Notes: generated from the letters alone by a model not told the origin. A stretch of 64,000 nucleotides of DNA from Bartonella sp. M0283 (GCF_016100455.1 NZ_JACFSK010000001.1:2161674-2225673), one strand, 5' to 3'. Shown: positions 48,267 through 58,818, counted from the first letter of the stretch. Numbers and translations: made by a program.

Positions 48267-49223
48267 ATGAAACATCGCGCTTTAGGAAATACAGGTTTTA
48301 ATATTGTTCCGCTTGTTTTTGGAGGCAATGTCTTTGGGTGGACTCTGGATGAGAAGCAATCTTTTACGATGCTTGATGCAATCGCCGAAAGCGGATTAAA
48401 CGCTATTGATACAGCCGACGCCTATTCGACATGGGTTGAAGGCAACAAAGGCGGTGAATCAGAAACCATCATCGGGAAGTGGTTAAAACAAAATCCGTCC
48501 AAGCGAGACAAATTCTATATTTTCACAAAGGTCGGCTCGGATATGGGCGTAGCTGGCCATAAGGGCCTTTCCGCCCGCTGGATAGAACAGGCTGTGGAAG
48601 ATTCTTTACGCCGGTTGAATATCGATGTCATTGATCTCTATCAGTCACACTGGTTCGATCCACATACACCATTCGAAGAAACTCTCGAGGCTTATAGCAA
48701 GCTTTTGAAAGCAGGAAAAATCCGCGCTATCGGCTGCTCCAATATAACGGCAGAGCAACTTGAAAATGCAATGCAAACAGCCAAGAAGAACAATCTTCCC
48801 AGCTATCAAACATTGCAACCCCAATATAACCTTTATGACCGGAACACATTCGAAGGAAAATTGGCCGATACTGCACAAAAATACGGTCTCGGTGTGATCA
48901 CCTATTATAGTCTTGCTTCCGGATTTCTCTCAGGCAAATATCGTTCGAAAGCCGATCTTGCCGGACATAAACGCGGCTCGAGAGTTGAACAATATATCAA
49001 TCCACGCGGCACGCGTATTCTGAACGCGCTTGATACAATCAGTGAAAAACATAATGTGACACAAGCCGAGATTGCCTTAGCTTGGCTTATTGCACAACCC
49101 GCAGTAACCGCGCCAATAGCGAGTGCCACAAAGCTTGACCAACTTTATAGCCTCGTCAAAGCAACAATGATAAATTTGAGTAAAGAGGATATTGAGGCTC
49201 TTAATCAGGCAAGCAGCTATTAA
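48267..49223 (+). CDS. Aldo/keto reductase
   Basis: NADPH-dependent oxidoreductase, 318 residues, of the same superfamily as the enzyme at 18165 but from another subgroup (auxin-induced/AKR5C-like, related to E. coli YghZ/Tas). D and Y of the tetrad are in IDTADAYSTW, K in YIFTKVGSD, H in DLYQSHWFD. C-terminal IALAWLIAQPAVTAPIASATKLDQL is the NADP end. I chose ATG 48267 because AAAGGA precedes it; an ATG at 48252 is also in frame. A strong terminator follows. Confidence 0.9.
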   Translation: MKHRALGNTGFNIVPLVFGGNVFGWTLDEKQSFTMLDAIAESGLNAIDTADAYSTWVEGNKGGESETIIGKWLKQNPSKRDKFYIFTKVGSDMGVAGHKGLSARWIEQAVEDSLRRLNIDVIDLYQSHWFDPHTPFEETLEAYSKLLKAGKIRAIGCSNITAEQLENAMQTAKKNNLPSYQTLQPQYNLYDRNTFEGKLADTAQKYGLGVITYYSLASGFLSGKYRSKADLAGHKRGSRVEQYINPRGTRILNALDTISEKHNVTQAEIALAWLIAQPAVTAPIASATKLDQLYSLVKATMINLSKEDIEALNQASSY

Positions 49224-49245
49224 AACTCTGCCAAACACCACATAG

Positions 49246-49298
49246 GAAAGGACGGGGAAAACACTCGGGTAGCTTCTCCGTCCTTTCATTCAGGGTTA
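49246..49298 (+). terminator. Terminator after the second aldo/keto reductase
   Basis: Perfect 10-bp arms GAAAGGACGG / CCGTCCTTTC (49246-49255 and 49278-49287), extended by GGAA / TTC in the loop, then a T-rich tail at 49295-49302. Confidence 0.82.
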
Positions 49299-49489
49299 TT
49301 TTTCTAGACTATTCGATTTTTGTAGGAAAAATTTTTATTATACCCGTCCGTACAGTATATATTCGCTATATCATTCTATGAATTGGTTCTATCCTGATAT
49401 TTATCAAGACAAGTATCTATCAAAACAAGGGCGATGAGCATTCGTAGCCTATTTGATTAATCCGGATAATTTCACCAGGGAGACCGGCC

Positions 49490-50461
49490 ATGACTGATAA
49501 AAATTCATCTCGAAAAGGACGCGGCGTTATTTATAGCTCTGTTTTGGAGACAATTGGTAATACACCGCTCGTCCGGATTGACGCATTTGCCAAAAAGAAA
49601 GATGTTAAGGCTAATCTTCTTGCAAAGCTTGAATTTTTTAATCCTTTGGCCAGTGTCAAGGACCGTATCGGCCTTGCTCTGATCGAAGCCCTTGAAAAAC
49701 AAGGAAAAGCAAAGCCGGGGAAAACCGTATTGATTGAACCGACATCCGGCAATACCGGAATTGCGCTCGCATTTGTGGCAGCAGCAAAAGGTTATAAACT
49801 GATTTTGACAATGCCGGAAACCATGTCCGTCGAGCGACGCAAATTATTGAAGTTTCTGGGTGCCGAACTGGTATTGACCGAAGGTGCAAAAGGCATGAAA
49901 GGCGCTATCGCCAAAGCCGAAGAACTGGCTGCCAATAATCCGGATGCAATTATTCCGCAACAGTTTGAAAATCCCGCAAATCCGGAAGTGCATCGTCAGA
50001 CAACGGCTGAGGAAATCTGGAACGATACAGATGGCAATGTCGATTTTCTCGTAGCCGGATTCGGTACAGGTGGTACTATCACCGGTATCGGGGAAGTCAT
50101 CAAGCAACGCAAACCCGGTTTCAAAGTTGTGGCGGTAGAACCTAAAGATTCACCTGTGTTGTCGGGTGGGCAACCGGGGCCCCATAAAATTCAGGGTATA
50201 GGTGCAGGATTTATTCCAAAGATACTGAATACTAAAATCATTGATGAAATTGTTACAGTTTCAAGTGATGATGCTTTTCAAAATTCCCGCGATCTGGCAC
50301 ATATTGAAGGTATTCCTGTTGGAATTTCTGCCGGTGCGGCATTGACAGCAGCAATTGAAATAGGAAAGCGCCCTGAAAATGCCGGAAAAAATATCGTGAT
50401 CGTTATTCCGGATTTTGCCGAGCGCTATCTTTCAACCCAATTGTTTGAAGGACTCGAATAA
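49490..50461 (+). CDS. cysK: Cysteine synthase A (O-acetylserine sulfhydrylase)
   Basis: PLP enzyme making cysteine from O-acetylserine and sulfide. 323 residues. PLP-binding lysine K57 in [11 protein letters not shown], the substrate loop [10 protein letters not shown], the phosphate-binding GTGGTITG, and the C-terminal GISAGAAL are all present. CAGGGAG precedes the ATG. It is monocistronic. A CysM-type identity is less likely given the PTSGNTG and GTGGT spacing. Confidence 0.94.
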   Translation: MTDKNSSRKGRGVIYSSVLETIGNTPLVRIDAFAKKKDVKANLLAKLEFFNPLASVKDRIGLALIEALEKQGKAKPGKTVLIEPTSGNTGIALAFVAAAKGYKLILTMPETMSVERRKLLKFLGAELVLTEGAKGMKGAIAKAEELAANNPDAIIPQQFENPANPEVHRQTTAEEIWNDTDGNVDFLVAGFGTGGTITGIGEVIKQRKPGFKVVAVEPKDSPVLSGGQPGPHKIQGIGAGFIPKILNTKIIDEIVTVSSDDAFQNSRDLAHIEGIPVGISAGAALTAAIEIGKRPENAGKNIVIVIPDFAERYLSTQLFEGLE

Positions 50462-50472
50462 AACTTCGCCAG

Positions 50473-50732
50473 TCAAATCTCGCGGGCGGATTTCAAACGG
50501 TTACGCCCGTTGATTCGTCCTGCTTGGCCAACAAAAGACTTTGCCGGAAGGGATGAAGCAATACGATTTGTCGTCCGCGAACGCCTCGGGCGGAAGTGCC
50601 TTGCACTTCCCCTTGAGAAAGTTGCCAGGTCCTGGCGTAGCGCTTGTTGTTCGGGGCGTAATTGTGAGGAGCGTGTTTTATCGTCCATGAACCGTGGCCT
50701 ATCATAGTTGGAGAAGCTTGACGCATTGTCAT
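50473..50732 (-). other. GC-richer stretch with overlapping minus-strand frames, coding status undecided
   Basis: This 260-base gap between cysK and the DUF305 gene is clearly richer in GC than its surroundings. Two overlapping minus-strand frames are possible: one of 79 codons from ATG 50732, preceded by GGGGAGG, and one of 71 codons (50473-50688) giving a very basic Ser/Arg/Gln-rich product. It also contains a perfect hairpin GGAAGTGC / GCACTTCC near 50593-50611. It may be a small gene, a structured RNA, or a gene remnant; I cannot decide. Confidence 0.3.
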
Positions 50733-50762
50733 TTTAAAAAGCCTCCCCAGCATGTAGGCTTG
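50731..50762 (-). terminator. Terminator after the DUF305 gene
   Basis: On the minus strand AAGCCT (50756-50761) pairs with AGGCTT (50739-50744) across an 11-base loop and is followed by TTTTAAAAT, 10 bases beyond the gene stop. Confidence 0.65.
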
Positions 50763-50771
50763 TTCAGGAAA

Positions 50772-51155
50772 TTACTTCTTTTCGTTCGCTTTCAACCAAT
50801 CTTGCATTTGCGCAATTTCTTTTTGTTGAGCGGCAATAATCGTCTCGGCGAGCTTTCTGGCTTCCGGGTCTTTGCCATATTTTAGCTCGACCTCTGCCAT
50901 ATCGACAGCACCTTGGTGGTGAGCCAACATCATCTTTATAAAATCAACATCGGCATTACCGCTCATCTTGATCGACATATTTTTCATCATCGTTTCATTG
51001 ACTTTATCCAAAGCCGACGAGGAAGCCGATAAAGCCTGAGAAGCGGTCGAAGCTGCGCCTTTTGCCATATCCATCATATTACTGTTCTCACTTTGCGCTG
51101 CTGCATAGCTGACTGACGCACAACAAATGCATAAGGTTGCGATAAATTTTTTCAT
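50772..51155 (-). CDS. DUF305 periplasmic protein
   Basis: 127 residues from ATG 51155 (GAGG 8 bases upstream; an upstream TTG is not used). Signal peptide at 1-22 (ending YAAAQ). The C-terminal half is a DUF305 domain: DVDFIKMMLAHHQGAVDMAE, with the conserved M-x-x-HHQ-A-x-x-M pattern, then helices ending AQMQDWLK. The His/Met-rich face suggests metal, perhaps copper, handling, which is known only for some relatives such as CopM. A Ser/Ala-rich linker (35-55) joins the parts. Monocistronic. Confidence 0.88.
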   Translation of the reverse strand: MKKFIATLCICCASVSYAAAQSENSNMMDMAKGAASTASQALSASSSALDKVNETMMKNMSIKMSGNADVDFIKMMLAHHQGAVDMAEVELKYGKDPEARKLAETIIAAQQKEIAQMQDWLKANEKK

Positions 51156-51872
51156 TTTCAAATCCTCTTTTTATTGAAACGCATTAAATAGAATATAGTT
51201 CCATGTTTAGAACGGAATAATGCAATTTATTTGTCCATTAATAGTCATTTCCGCTTTGTATTAAAATTTTTAGCAAAATCGAATTGAAGATCAATTTTCA
51301 AAAGATGCCCTTTTTCTTATGCTTTCTTGGACTGTTTTTAAACGTGTCACATTCTGAACTGCCTAAACTTTTTCTCATGCAGTATCCAACATGGATTTAT
51401 GGTTTCAAGAGGTCATCTATTTTTCGTAAGATCCGTTTCCATTAGACTCGTAGAAAATCATATTGATATTACCGGATTTGCCCCACAAATTTTCTAATGA
51501 CGTTTTTTAACAGTCAGTATCGCACGTCTTTTATGGTTGTCTGCACCTCGAAATCGATTGAAATTCAGAGTTGAACGGAAATATTCATATATAAGAAGAA
51601 TATTTGTTATAACCTTTAATATACTTTTTCTCCGTTCTATATATTTATCAATGCGAATACTACTATGCGATTTAACAAATACAAATTTAAAAAAATATTG
51701 AAACATTTTATATAATTTTAATTTTATTGAACTTGAATTATGTTTGATGAATAAAAAAATTATCTGTCATCCCGCTTATAAAAACATAACTATTCTTTAA
51801 GCGCTTTATACAATCTAACAAAACCGGATTGAAATTGCCGTTTGAATTTTTGTTCCGTTTTGTGTCGACTGA
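51156..51872. other. AT-rich intergenic gap
   Basis: About 700 bases without a convincing gene. A 70-codon minus-strand frame (51494-51706) gives a hydrophobic-basic peptide with no ribosome site and may be a remnant. The stretch 51590-51780 is extremely AT-rich. Confidence 0.45.
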
Positions 51873-51900
51873 TGAAAAAAGCGCGCCTTTGCGCTTTTAG
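51873..51900 (-). terminator. Terminator after the TIGR02302 gene
   Basis: AAAAGCGC / GCGCTTTT (51877-51884 and 51891-51898), 6-base loop. On the minus strand it ends in TTTTTT, about 90 bases after the gene stop. Confidence 0.8.
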
Positions 51901-51990
51901 AAAACTGAAATTGCGACAAGAAACTAAACGGCGGGAGTAGATAAAAGCCTGTTTTAAAACAACATGCTGTGGCGACGGGCGGTCAAAAGC

Positions 51991-54429
51991 TCAATAAAAT
52001 TTCAGTAGCCTTTCAAGATAGTCTTTTTCACTATCAGGCAGCGCAGATTGTCCCAATTTTTTCCGGATTTCATCAAGAATGCGTCTTGCCCGTTGCATAT
52101 CACTTTCTTGAGAAAGTCCATCTTTTTCCGATTGGTGTCCGGCAGAGCCTAGTTTTCGTCCGAGCGGATCTTTGGACGACCCGTCTCCGTCTTTTCCGGT
52201 TTCGCCATTTTTCTTCATGGCTTCCTGCATTTCTTGCATCAGTTCTTTTGCGCCATCGCGCATCGCATCCAAAGCCTGCGATTGCTGACCTTCAGATCCG
52301 GCTGCATCTCCCTGTTGAAGAGCCTCACCGGATTTATCCATCTTTTTTTCAGCTTCTTTTAATCCATCACCCGACTTGAACCCTTTATCGGATAAATCCT
52401 TGCCGAATTTTTTCAATTCCTGCTGAAGTTCATCTTGTCTTTTTTTCAGGTCATCAAGATCTTTGCGATATTCTTCCGGTGTTTTTTCGCCGCGTTCACG
52501 ATCAGCTTCAAGGTTATGCGTATCATTGAGAGTTTCTTGCTGTTTCCTCATCAAATTACCAAGCTCATCAAGCTGCTTTTGCATCTCACTTGTTTGGCTT
52601 CCACTTTCTCCCGATCCGCCACGGCTTACCTGAAGATTGTCCATGAGTTGTTCAAGCTCGGACAAAAGCTGCTCGGCACCAGTGCGGTTACCCAATTTGG
52701 CCATATCTTCAAGTTGTTTCAGTTTTTCGGCGAGTTCATTAGGTGAAAGATTTTGCGCCTGTTGAGAAGGCTTTTGGCCAAGACCGCCGTTTTGTTGTTG
52801 TTCAGCGAGTGCGGTAATATAGTCATTCATCGCCTGACGCAAAGCGTCGGTCAAACGTTCGATTTCCTCTGGCGAAGCGCCATTTCTCAGAGCGTCACGC
52901 AAGGCCGCTTGAGCCGCTTTCAAGTTTTTTTCAGCCTGATTGACATTGTCTCCCTCGATACCGATGGCTGTCTGCCACATAAAATCGGCGACATTTTTCA
53001 AGTTTTCGTCGGTTTCTGCCAGGTGGAGTCGCGTCCATATGCTACGCAAGGCCAGATAATGGGTAAAATTATTGATTGTTTCTTCCGGCCGCAACGTTAA
53101 AGCCGACAACATATCAAGAACCCGATTGCGAGAAAGTGTATCAAGAGCAAGAAGGCGACGTTGTTCAACCACGGCACGGGCAAGCGGATTGCCGAAATTT
53201 CTTTGCGGCAATGTCATGGTTCGGGTTTCACTTCTTCCCTGATGACCGGCGCCATCTTCTGCAACCAGTGTCAAACGTACTTCCGAACCTGCCCAAGGAT
53301 GGATGCTGACATCCTGCACTGTACGCGCTTCTCCTTTACCGCCACGCGGAATCATCAATTTGATTTCCGGTGCGTCATAAAGCGGATGGCCGGTTTTCCC
53401 GATAGCGGATGTCGGCGTTATTTCTACGTAAGCTTTCTCGACACCATAATCATCATCAAGAACATAATTGAGTTCCAGCGACCCATTGAGAATACGCCCC
53501 GGTTCCTTGGTAAGCCTGATAGTAGGCGCATGATCGGCAACAACATCAAAATGCCAAGTTTTATCATAATGGCGCGTTGTCAATGTCAGATTGCTCGACT
53601 TGGCGAGCACAGTCTCGAACGTTTTGCTATTCTGTTTTATGGTGTCAAAGCTACCTTGTGCAGAAATATTGACAGTCTTGCCCGATTGGCTTTCTGTCGA
53701 CTTCAATGTCGCATCGCCACCCTCGACTACACGAATAGTCAGTTTGCTACCTTCCGGCACTTTGGCGTTCCGGATATTGGTTTCAGTTAAATAAATAGGA
53801 GCTTCACCGGTATAGGTAGGAGGAGTGACCCATGCATCCACCCGCATTTTTGATAAATCGACCGGTTGCGAAAAATCGAAGAGGTCACCCATTTGCCCAC
53901 CGGAGGGACCAAATGAATAAGCAAAAGTTGTAACAGTAAAAAGAACAACCAATGCACGCAGTGCCAATGGGTCGACACGGGCAATTCCGGTGTCGGGCAT
54001 ACCTGCTTCGAGATTTTGCAGTTCGGCAGCCATACGCCGCTGATGTTCTTTCCATAGAACTTTTACAAAATCATTCGCCTCGCTATTTGCCGGTTTATCA
54101 TAAAGAGCTTCAAGTGGCTGATTTTGCAGTCCGCTCGCTTTTTCAATCCGCTGATCGATTTCCTTCAAGGAAGGAAAACGGAAACCGGAAACAAAGAACA
54201 GAGAACCGACAGCGATAAAAAGCACGATCCATAACAGGATGACATGCGGCCAATAGGAGAGGCGATCGAAAATGCCAAGCCATGCCAAAGATAACAATAT
54301 CAACAAAGCAAGAATGCTTGGAAGAATGCGTGGCCATAACCGTTCGAATGTCAGAATACACCACGCCGAAGCCCTTGCTCTTACAAGCGCTATCATATTT
54401 CCATGAAAAGGGCCTTTATCATTCCGCAA
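51991..54429 (-). CDS. TIGR02302/DUF4175 family membrane protein
   Basis: 812 residues. Two N-terminal helices (about 35-55 and 62-85), a third near 160-175, then a large periplasmic region with Ig-like or beta-rich parts (VDAWVTPPTYTGEAPIYL) and, from about 560, a long Gln/Glu/Lys/Met-rich coiled coil (for example MRKQQETLNDTHNLEADRE). The protein family is typical of Hyphomicrobiales and often stands beside lysA and argH, as here. Its role is not established; an envelope function is likely from topology. Start at 54429 or ATG 54396 (11 codons later) are both possible. Confidence 0.85.
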   Translation of the reverse strand: MRNDKGPFHGNMIALVRARASAWCILTFERLWPRILPSILALLILLSLAWLGIFDRLSYWPHVILLWIVLFIAVGSLFFVSGFRFPSLKEIDQRIEKASGLQNQPLEALYDKPANSEANDFVKVLWKEHQRRMAAELQNLEAGMPDTGIARVDPLALRALVVLFTVTTFAYSFGPSGGQMGDLFDFSQPVDLSKMRVDAWVTPPTYTGEAPIYLTETNIRNAKVPEGSKLTIRVVEGGDATLKSTESQSGKTVNISAQGSFDTIKQNSKTFETVLAKSSNLTLTTRHYDKTWHFDVVADHAPTIRLTKEPGRILNGSLELNYVLDDDYGVEKAYVEITPTSAIGKTGHPLYDAPEIKLMIPRGGKGEARTVQDVSIHPWAGSEVRLTLVAEDGAGHQGRSETRTMTLPQRNFGNPLARAVVEQRRLLALDTLSRNRVLDMLSALTLRPEETINNFTHYLALRSIWTRLHLAETDENLKNVADFMWQTAIGIEGDNVNQAEKNLKAAQAALRDALRNGASPEEIERLTDALRQAMNDYITALAEQQQNGGLGQKPSQQAQNLSPNELAEKLKQLEDMAKLGNRTGAEQLLSELEQLMDNLQVSRGGSGESGSQTSEMQKQLDELGNLMRKQQETLNDTHNLEADRERGEKTPEEYRKDLDDLKKRQDELQQELKKFGKDLSDKGFKSGDGLKEAEKKMDKSGEALQQGDAAGSEGQQSQALDAMRDGAKELMQEMQEAMKKNGETGKDGDGSSKDPLGRKLGSAGHQSEKDGLSQESDMQRARRILDEIRKKLGQSALPDSEKDYLERLLKFY

Positions 54430-54546
54430 GATATATGTTCTTCCCTTCGCACCGGTTTTGCTACATCATAGCAATGAAACAAGCAAAGGCGAGACCCTTT
54501 GCAAATATTTTATATCACCTTCACTCGAAAATATTTGTTTCAAACC

Positions 54547-55821
54547 TCAAGAATTTTTCACCCATTCCGGTACATGGTCAAACCCTATCAGCTCTTCATA
54601 TGAAATACGCGGACGAACAATGTCAAAATGGTTATCACTCACCAACACTTCCGGTACCAATAGACGTGTATTATAGGTACTTGCCATAGCCGCACCATAT
54701 GCTCCCGCACTCCATACAGCCAATAAATCTCCGGCTTTCGGAGAAGGAAGATAGCGGGCAAGCCCCATATAATCGCCGGTTTCGCAGACAGGACCGACAA
54801 TATCGGCTTTCATCGGTTCATCATTCGGATTCGGTTCTTTAATCGGTACGATGTCATGCCAGGCATCATATAAAGTCGGGCGAATAAGATCATTCATTGC
54901 TGCATCGACAATAACGAAATTTCTTCCTGCCCCATGTTTTATATAGATAACAGAGGTTACCAGAATTCCGGCATTACCGACAATATTACGCCCCGGTTCC
55001 ATGATGATTTGAACATTGAGCGATGCAAAGTGTTTTTTGACAACATTTGCATATTCGGCAGGCGAGGGCGGGGGCAAGTTATCCTTGCGATAAACAATGC
55101 CAAGTCCACCGCCGACATCGACATGACGGATATCATGACCCTCGTCGCGCAGAACATGGACAAAATCCGCAACGAGTGAAAAAGCATCCTCGAACGGCTG
55201 CAATTCGCAAATCTGGCTACCGATATGAACATCAACGCCATGAACATCAAGACCGGGGAGTTTTGCTGCCTGTTCATAAACCTCGCGTGCGACCGCAATA
55301 GGAATACCAAATTTGTTTTCGGATTTGCCGGTAGCAATTTTCTTATGTGTTTTTGCGTCAACATTCGGATTTATGCGCAAAGAAACACGCGCTTTTTTCC
55401 CCATCGCTACGGCGCGGGCGGACAATTGTTGCAATTCCGGTTCCGATTCGGCATTGAAACAATGGATATCATGACCAAGGGCAAAGTCGATTTCTTCAAC
55501 GGTTTTGCCGACTCCGGAATAGACTATCTTGTCAGCAGAAATACCGGCTTTGAGCGCACGACGCATTTCTCCACCGGACACAACATCGGCACCGGCGCCC
55601 TGTTTTGCAAGAAGGGTCAGGACAGCCTGATTGGAATTGGCTTTCAGTGCAAAGGCGACAAGCGCATTGGTGTCAGCAAAGGCCTGACGATACTGTTCAA
55701 ATTGTTGCTGAATGGCTGTAGCCGAATAACAATAAAAAGGCGTTGCCACCTTTTTTGCCAAATCGGCAACAGCAATTTTTTCAGCGTAAAGATGACCGTT
55801 ACAATATTGAAAAGCCTGCAA
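54547..55821 (-). CDS. lysA: Diaminopimelate decarboxylase LysA
   Basis: PLP enzyme for the last step of lysine synthesis. 424 residues; PLP lysine K60 in FALKANSN, glycine-rich phosphate loop DVGGGLG, EPGRNIVGNAG, and the active-site C in VGPVCETGD. The start codon is TTG at 55821, immediately after the lptM TAA; AGAGG inside the lptM end gives a spacing of 6, and no ATG is available near the N-terminus. It is therefore coupled to lptM. Confidence 0.95.
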   Translation of the reverse strand: MQAFQYCNGHLYAEKIAVADLAKKVATPFYCYSATAIQQQFEQYRQAFADTNALVAFALKANSNQAVLTLLAKQGAGADVVSGGEMRRALKAGISADKIVYSGVGKTVEEIDFALGHDIHCFNAESEPELQQLSARAVAMGKKARVSLRINPNVDAKTHKKIATGKSENKFGIPIAVAREVYEQAAKLPGLDVHGVDVHIGSQICELQPFEDAFSLVADFVHVLRDEGHDIRHVDVGGGLGIVYRKDNLPPPSPAEYANVVKKHFASLNVQIIMEPGRNIVGNAGILVTSVIYIKHGAGRNFVIVDAAMNDLIRPTLYDAWHDIVPIKEPNPNDEPMKADIVGPVCETGDYMGLARYLPSPKAGDLLAVWSAGAYGAAMASTYNTRLLVPEVLVSDNHFDIVRPRISYEELIGFDHVPEWVKNS

Positions 55822-56010
55822 TTAGTGCCTCTGCTTAATCAATGGATCAAGAATAAACGGTTTTTCCACTTTCGGTTTTTGAACCATTTTACCGTTAGAG
55901 TCCTCAATCATCGTGGACGGCGGCGGTTCGAGCGGACCTTTACGTCCGCAACCGGCCAAAGCCACGCCACAGATTGTGACAACCACCAAACCGGTCAGAG
56001 TTTTTTTCAT
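55822..56010 (-). CDS. lptM: LPS translocon maturation lipoprotein LptM (YifL-like)
   Basis: 62 residues from ATG 56010. Lipoprotein signal with lipidated C21 (GVALAGC), immediately followed by the family core GRKGPLEPP. LptM (formerly YifL) assists assembly of the LptDE outer-membrane LPS transporter. An ATG ten codons upstream is less likely because it precedes the MKK signal start. It is encoded directly upstream of lysA, an order conserved across proteobacteria. Confidence 0.85.
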   Translation of the reverse strand: MKKTLTGLVVVTICGVALAGCGRKGPLEPPPSTMIEDSNGKMVQKPKVEKPFILDPLIKQRH

Positions 56011-56095
56011 GATCGCGTCTCTTTCAAAAATAGCAAGCATTACGCTCTATCTGATCTATTCTCAATTTAATCTACTCTTTGTGTAACGGTCAAAT

Positions 56096-57496
56096 TCAAG
56101 CTTTGGCAAGGCGTTTTTTCCAATAATCGATCTGTCGTTGTACTTCCTGAGGGGCTGTACCGCCATAACTCTTGCGGCTCTGAACCGACTTTTCAACGCT
56201 CAGAACGTCAAACACATCTGCCGTAATATCCGGATTGATTGTCTTCAGATCTTCAAGGGTCAGGTCAGCAAGATCGCACTTCTTCTTTTCTGCCAAAGCC
56301 ACAGCGTGACCCGTTATATGATGGGCCTCTCTGAAAGGTATTCCCAATTTTCTGACGAGCCAATCAGCAAGATCGGTTGCCGTTGAATAGCCGGTACCAG
56401 CTGCCTTTTTCATTATGTTTTTGTTGATTTCTATATCAGCAATCATACCGGCCATTGCAGCAAGCGAAAGTTCCAACGATTGGGCTGCATCGAAAACCTG
56501 TTCTTTATCTTCTTGCATGTCTTTCGAATAGGCAAGCGGCAAACCTTTCATAATGGTCAATAAAGCAATCAGTGACCCATTGATCCGTCCGGTTTTCGCA
56601 CGGACCAATTCTGCCGCATCGGGATTTTTCTTTTGCGGCATAATGGACGAACCGGTCGAAAAAGAATCAGGCAAATGGATAAAATTGAACTGCGCAGTCG
56701 ACCAGATGACAATTTCCTCGGCGAGACGTGAAAGATGGACCGCGCAAATTGCCGAAGCACTCAGAAATTCCAGTGCAAAATCACGGTCTGAAACACTGTC
56801 GATCGAATTTCTGGTAGGTTCCCTGAAACCAAGTGCTTTAGCGGTCATAAAACGGTCTGTCGGGAAACTGGTACCGGCCAGAGCCGCTGCCCCCAAAGGC
56901 GATTCGTTCATTCTTTCGCGTGCATCATACATGCGGGATAAATCCCGCCCGAACATTTCGACATAGGCCATGAAATGGTGACCCAGAGTTATCGGTTGAG
57001 CAACCTGCAAATGGGTAAAGCCCGGCATAATCGTTTCAACTTCCTGTTCGGCCCGCTGCAGCAGGGTTTCGATTAAATGCCTGATGGATTGAATGGTCTT
57101 GTCTGTTTCATTTCTCACCCAAAGGCGAAAATCCAAGGCCACCTGATCGTTTCGCGACCGGGCTGTGTGAAGCCTTCCGGCGGCAGAACCGATAAGTTCG
57201 GCAAGGCGCGCTTCGATATTCATATGAATATCTTCAAGCTTTCGGGAAAAAACAAATTTGCCGCTTTCAATTTCGGAAAGAATCGTTTTCAGGCCTTTTT
57301 CTATCTCGTCATAATCGGCTGCCGATATAATACCTTGTGCGGCCAACATAGCCGCATGGGCCGATGAACCTTTTATGTCTTCTTTATAAAGCTTTTTATC
57401 GAAATCGATCGAAGCGTTGATCTCTTCCATAATGGCTGCCGGACCCGAGGCAAAACGTCCACCCCACATCCGGTTGCTTGATCCACTGTTATTCAT
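56096..57496 (-). CDS. argH: Argininosuccinate lyase ArgH
   Basis: Last step of arginine synthesis: argininosuccinate to arginine and fumarate. 466 residues from ATG 57496, preceded by GGGGG; the open frame extends 48 codons further but would overlap the divergent tlpA gene. Fumarase-superfamily signature [13 protein letters not shown]-terminal [10 protein letters not shown], and [13 protein letters not shown] motif (here [13 protein letters not shown]) are present. Gene order argH, lptM, lysA on one strand, with argH transcribed first. Confidence 0.96.
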   Translation of the reverse strand: MNNSGSSNRMWGGRFASGPAAIMEEINASIDFDKKLYKEDIKGSSAHAAMLAAQGIISAADYDEIEKGLKTILSEIESGKFVFSRKLEDIHMNIEARLAELIGSAAGRLHTARSRNDQVALDFRLWVRNETDKTIQSIRHLIETLLQRAEQEVETIMPGFTHLQVAQPITLGHHFMAYVEMFGRDLSRMYDARERMNESPLGAAALAGTSFPTDRFMTAKALGFREPTRNSIDSVSDRDFALEFLSASAICAVHLSRLAEEIVIWSTAQFNFIHLPDSFSTGSSIMPQKKNPDAAELVRAKTGRINGSLIALLTIMKGLPLAYSKDMQEDKEQVFDAAQSLELSLAAMAGMIADIEINKNIMKKAAGTGYSTATDLADWLVRKLGIPFREAHHITGHAVALAEKKKCDLADLTLEDLKTINPDITADVFDVLSVEKSVQSRKSYGGTAPQEVQRQIDYWKKRLAKA

Positions 57497-57527
57497 ATAT
57501 GTTAGCCCCCATCGAAAGGACGAAAAA

Positions 57528-58232
57528 ATGGTTGCAAGAATTCCCGAAAACCTGAAATTTTCTAGAAAATTCCGGAAAATAGTTTCCAAGATTGCACTTG
57601 GTACTCTGAGCATATACGCGATAATGACGGCCTCTGACAACCAAGTTTACTCTTTTCCATCGCTGATTTCTGTGGCCCGAGCCGAAACCGGTTCGGGGTG
57701 CACAGCAAATTCCGGAAAAATAGATAAATTGAAGCAGTCTGCAGACGGGTTTTTCAAAAATATGCGTTTTGCAGACGAACCTTATAATGCAACCAAACTC
57801 ACCTTCAAAGATGAAACCGGCAAAGATCATAGATTGGTAGAATTTTCCGGCAAAACCTTACTTGTAAACCTCTGGGCAAGCTGGTGTGTCCCCTGCCGCA
57901 CCGAAATGCCGGAGCTCGCCAATCTCAAACGTTCTCTTGGTAATGACTCATTTGATGTCATAGCAATTAATATTGATAAAACTGCAAGCGATGAAAAAGT
58001 GAAAGACTTTTTGAAAAGCATAAAAGCCGAAAATATTGTTTTCTATCGCGACCAGTCGATGGATGTGTTTAATGACGTGCGCAAACAAGGTTTAGCTGTG
58101 GGACTTCCCATTACCATGCTGATTGATAAAAATGGCTGCCTGCTCGGTTCCTATAACGGCTCGGCACCATGGAGCAATGCTGATTCGGAAAAACTGATGA
58201 AAGCTGCCATGGAAACCGATAAAAAAGATTGA
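57528..58232 (+). CDS. tlpA: TlpA-family thiol:disulfide oxidoreductase
   Basis: Membrane-anchored periplasmic thioredoxin that reduces apocytochrome c or copper-chaperone thiols. 234 residues from ATG 57528 with AAAGGA upstream. One N-terminal anchor helix (about 18-35), then a thioredoxin fold with WASWCVPC (C120, C123) and cis-proline in GLPITML. C58 and C152-like cysteines outside the motif (SGCTANSG and DKNGCLLG) are noteworthy. Divergent from argH with 31 bases between start codons, an arrangement seen in related genomes. Confidence 0.92.
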   Translation: MVARIPENLKFSRKFRKIVSKIALGTLSIYAIMTASDNQVYSFPSLISVARAETGSGCTANSGKIDKLKQSADGFFKNMRFADEPYNATKLTFKDETGKDHRLVEFSGKTLLVNLWASWCVPCRTEMPELANLKRSLGNDSFDVIAINIDKTASDEKVKDFLKSIKAENIVFYRDQSMDVFNDVRKQGLAVGLPITMLIDKNGCLLGSYNGSAPWSNADSEKLMKAAMETDKKD

Positions 58233-58302
58233 TCATCGGCTTTTTATCCAAAACGGCACGGGAAAAATAACCAAGATATGAAATTGACCGGCCGAAAACC
58301 GG

Positions 58303-58818
58303 TCAAAGCCGGTTTTTGCTAAAATCAGGCTCAAAACCTTGACGTTTTTTGCGTTGCACAGCCAAATCGAGTGCCCCCAGAAATGCCGAGCGGTCACGGC
58401 CGGAAAACGGGCGTGGTCCACCGGTTACAACACCACTTTCCCTGAGATTTTCAAAGAGATTGCGTGTGGCCAATGCCGCGCCTATTGTGGCCGCATCAAA
58501 AAGCCGGCCAGAGGGGGAAATCGCCACTCCACCCTTTTTGACCACACGATCGGCAAGCGGCACATCATTGGTAACTACAATACTGGCCTCGTTGGCCTTT
58601 TCTGCAATCCAGTCGTCTGCCTTGTTGAGCCCTTGATCGACAATAACAGCTTCGAGAAAATCCTCGTTCGGTATTCTCATGAAGCTGTTCGAGACAATAA
58701 ACGTTTTGATATGATAGCGTTCGGCTACCCGATAGGCTTCAGCTTTGACAGGACAGGCATCACCATCAAGAAACAACTTTATGATCATTTTGTCCGTCAT
58801 TATTTTGTTGTCCGTCAT
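58303..58818 (-). CDS. YaiI/YqxD family protein (UPF0178, DUF188)
   Basis: 171 residues, PIN-like fold of unknown biochemical role. Family marks: LFLDGDACPVKAEAYRVAER near the start, NSFMRIPNEDFLEAVIVDQG, and DVPLADRVVKKGG with GRPFSGRDRSAF. Three in-frame ATGs are possible (58818, 58800, 58788) because an 18-bp tandem duplication copied the start region; all overlap the end of yihY. The ATG at 58788 gives the classic N-terminus MIIKLFLDGDACP. Confidence 0.85.
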   Translation of the reverse strand: MTDNKIMTDKMIIKLFLDGDACPVKAEAYRVAERYHIKTFIVSNSFMRIPNEDFLEAVIVDQGLNKADDWIAEKANEASIVVTNDVPLADRVVKKGGVAISPSGRLFDAATIGAALATRNLFENLRESGVVTGGPRPFSGRDRSAFLGALDLAVQRKKRQGFEPDFSKNRL

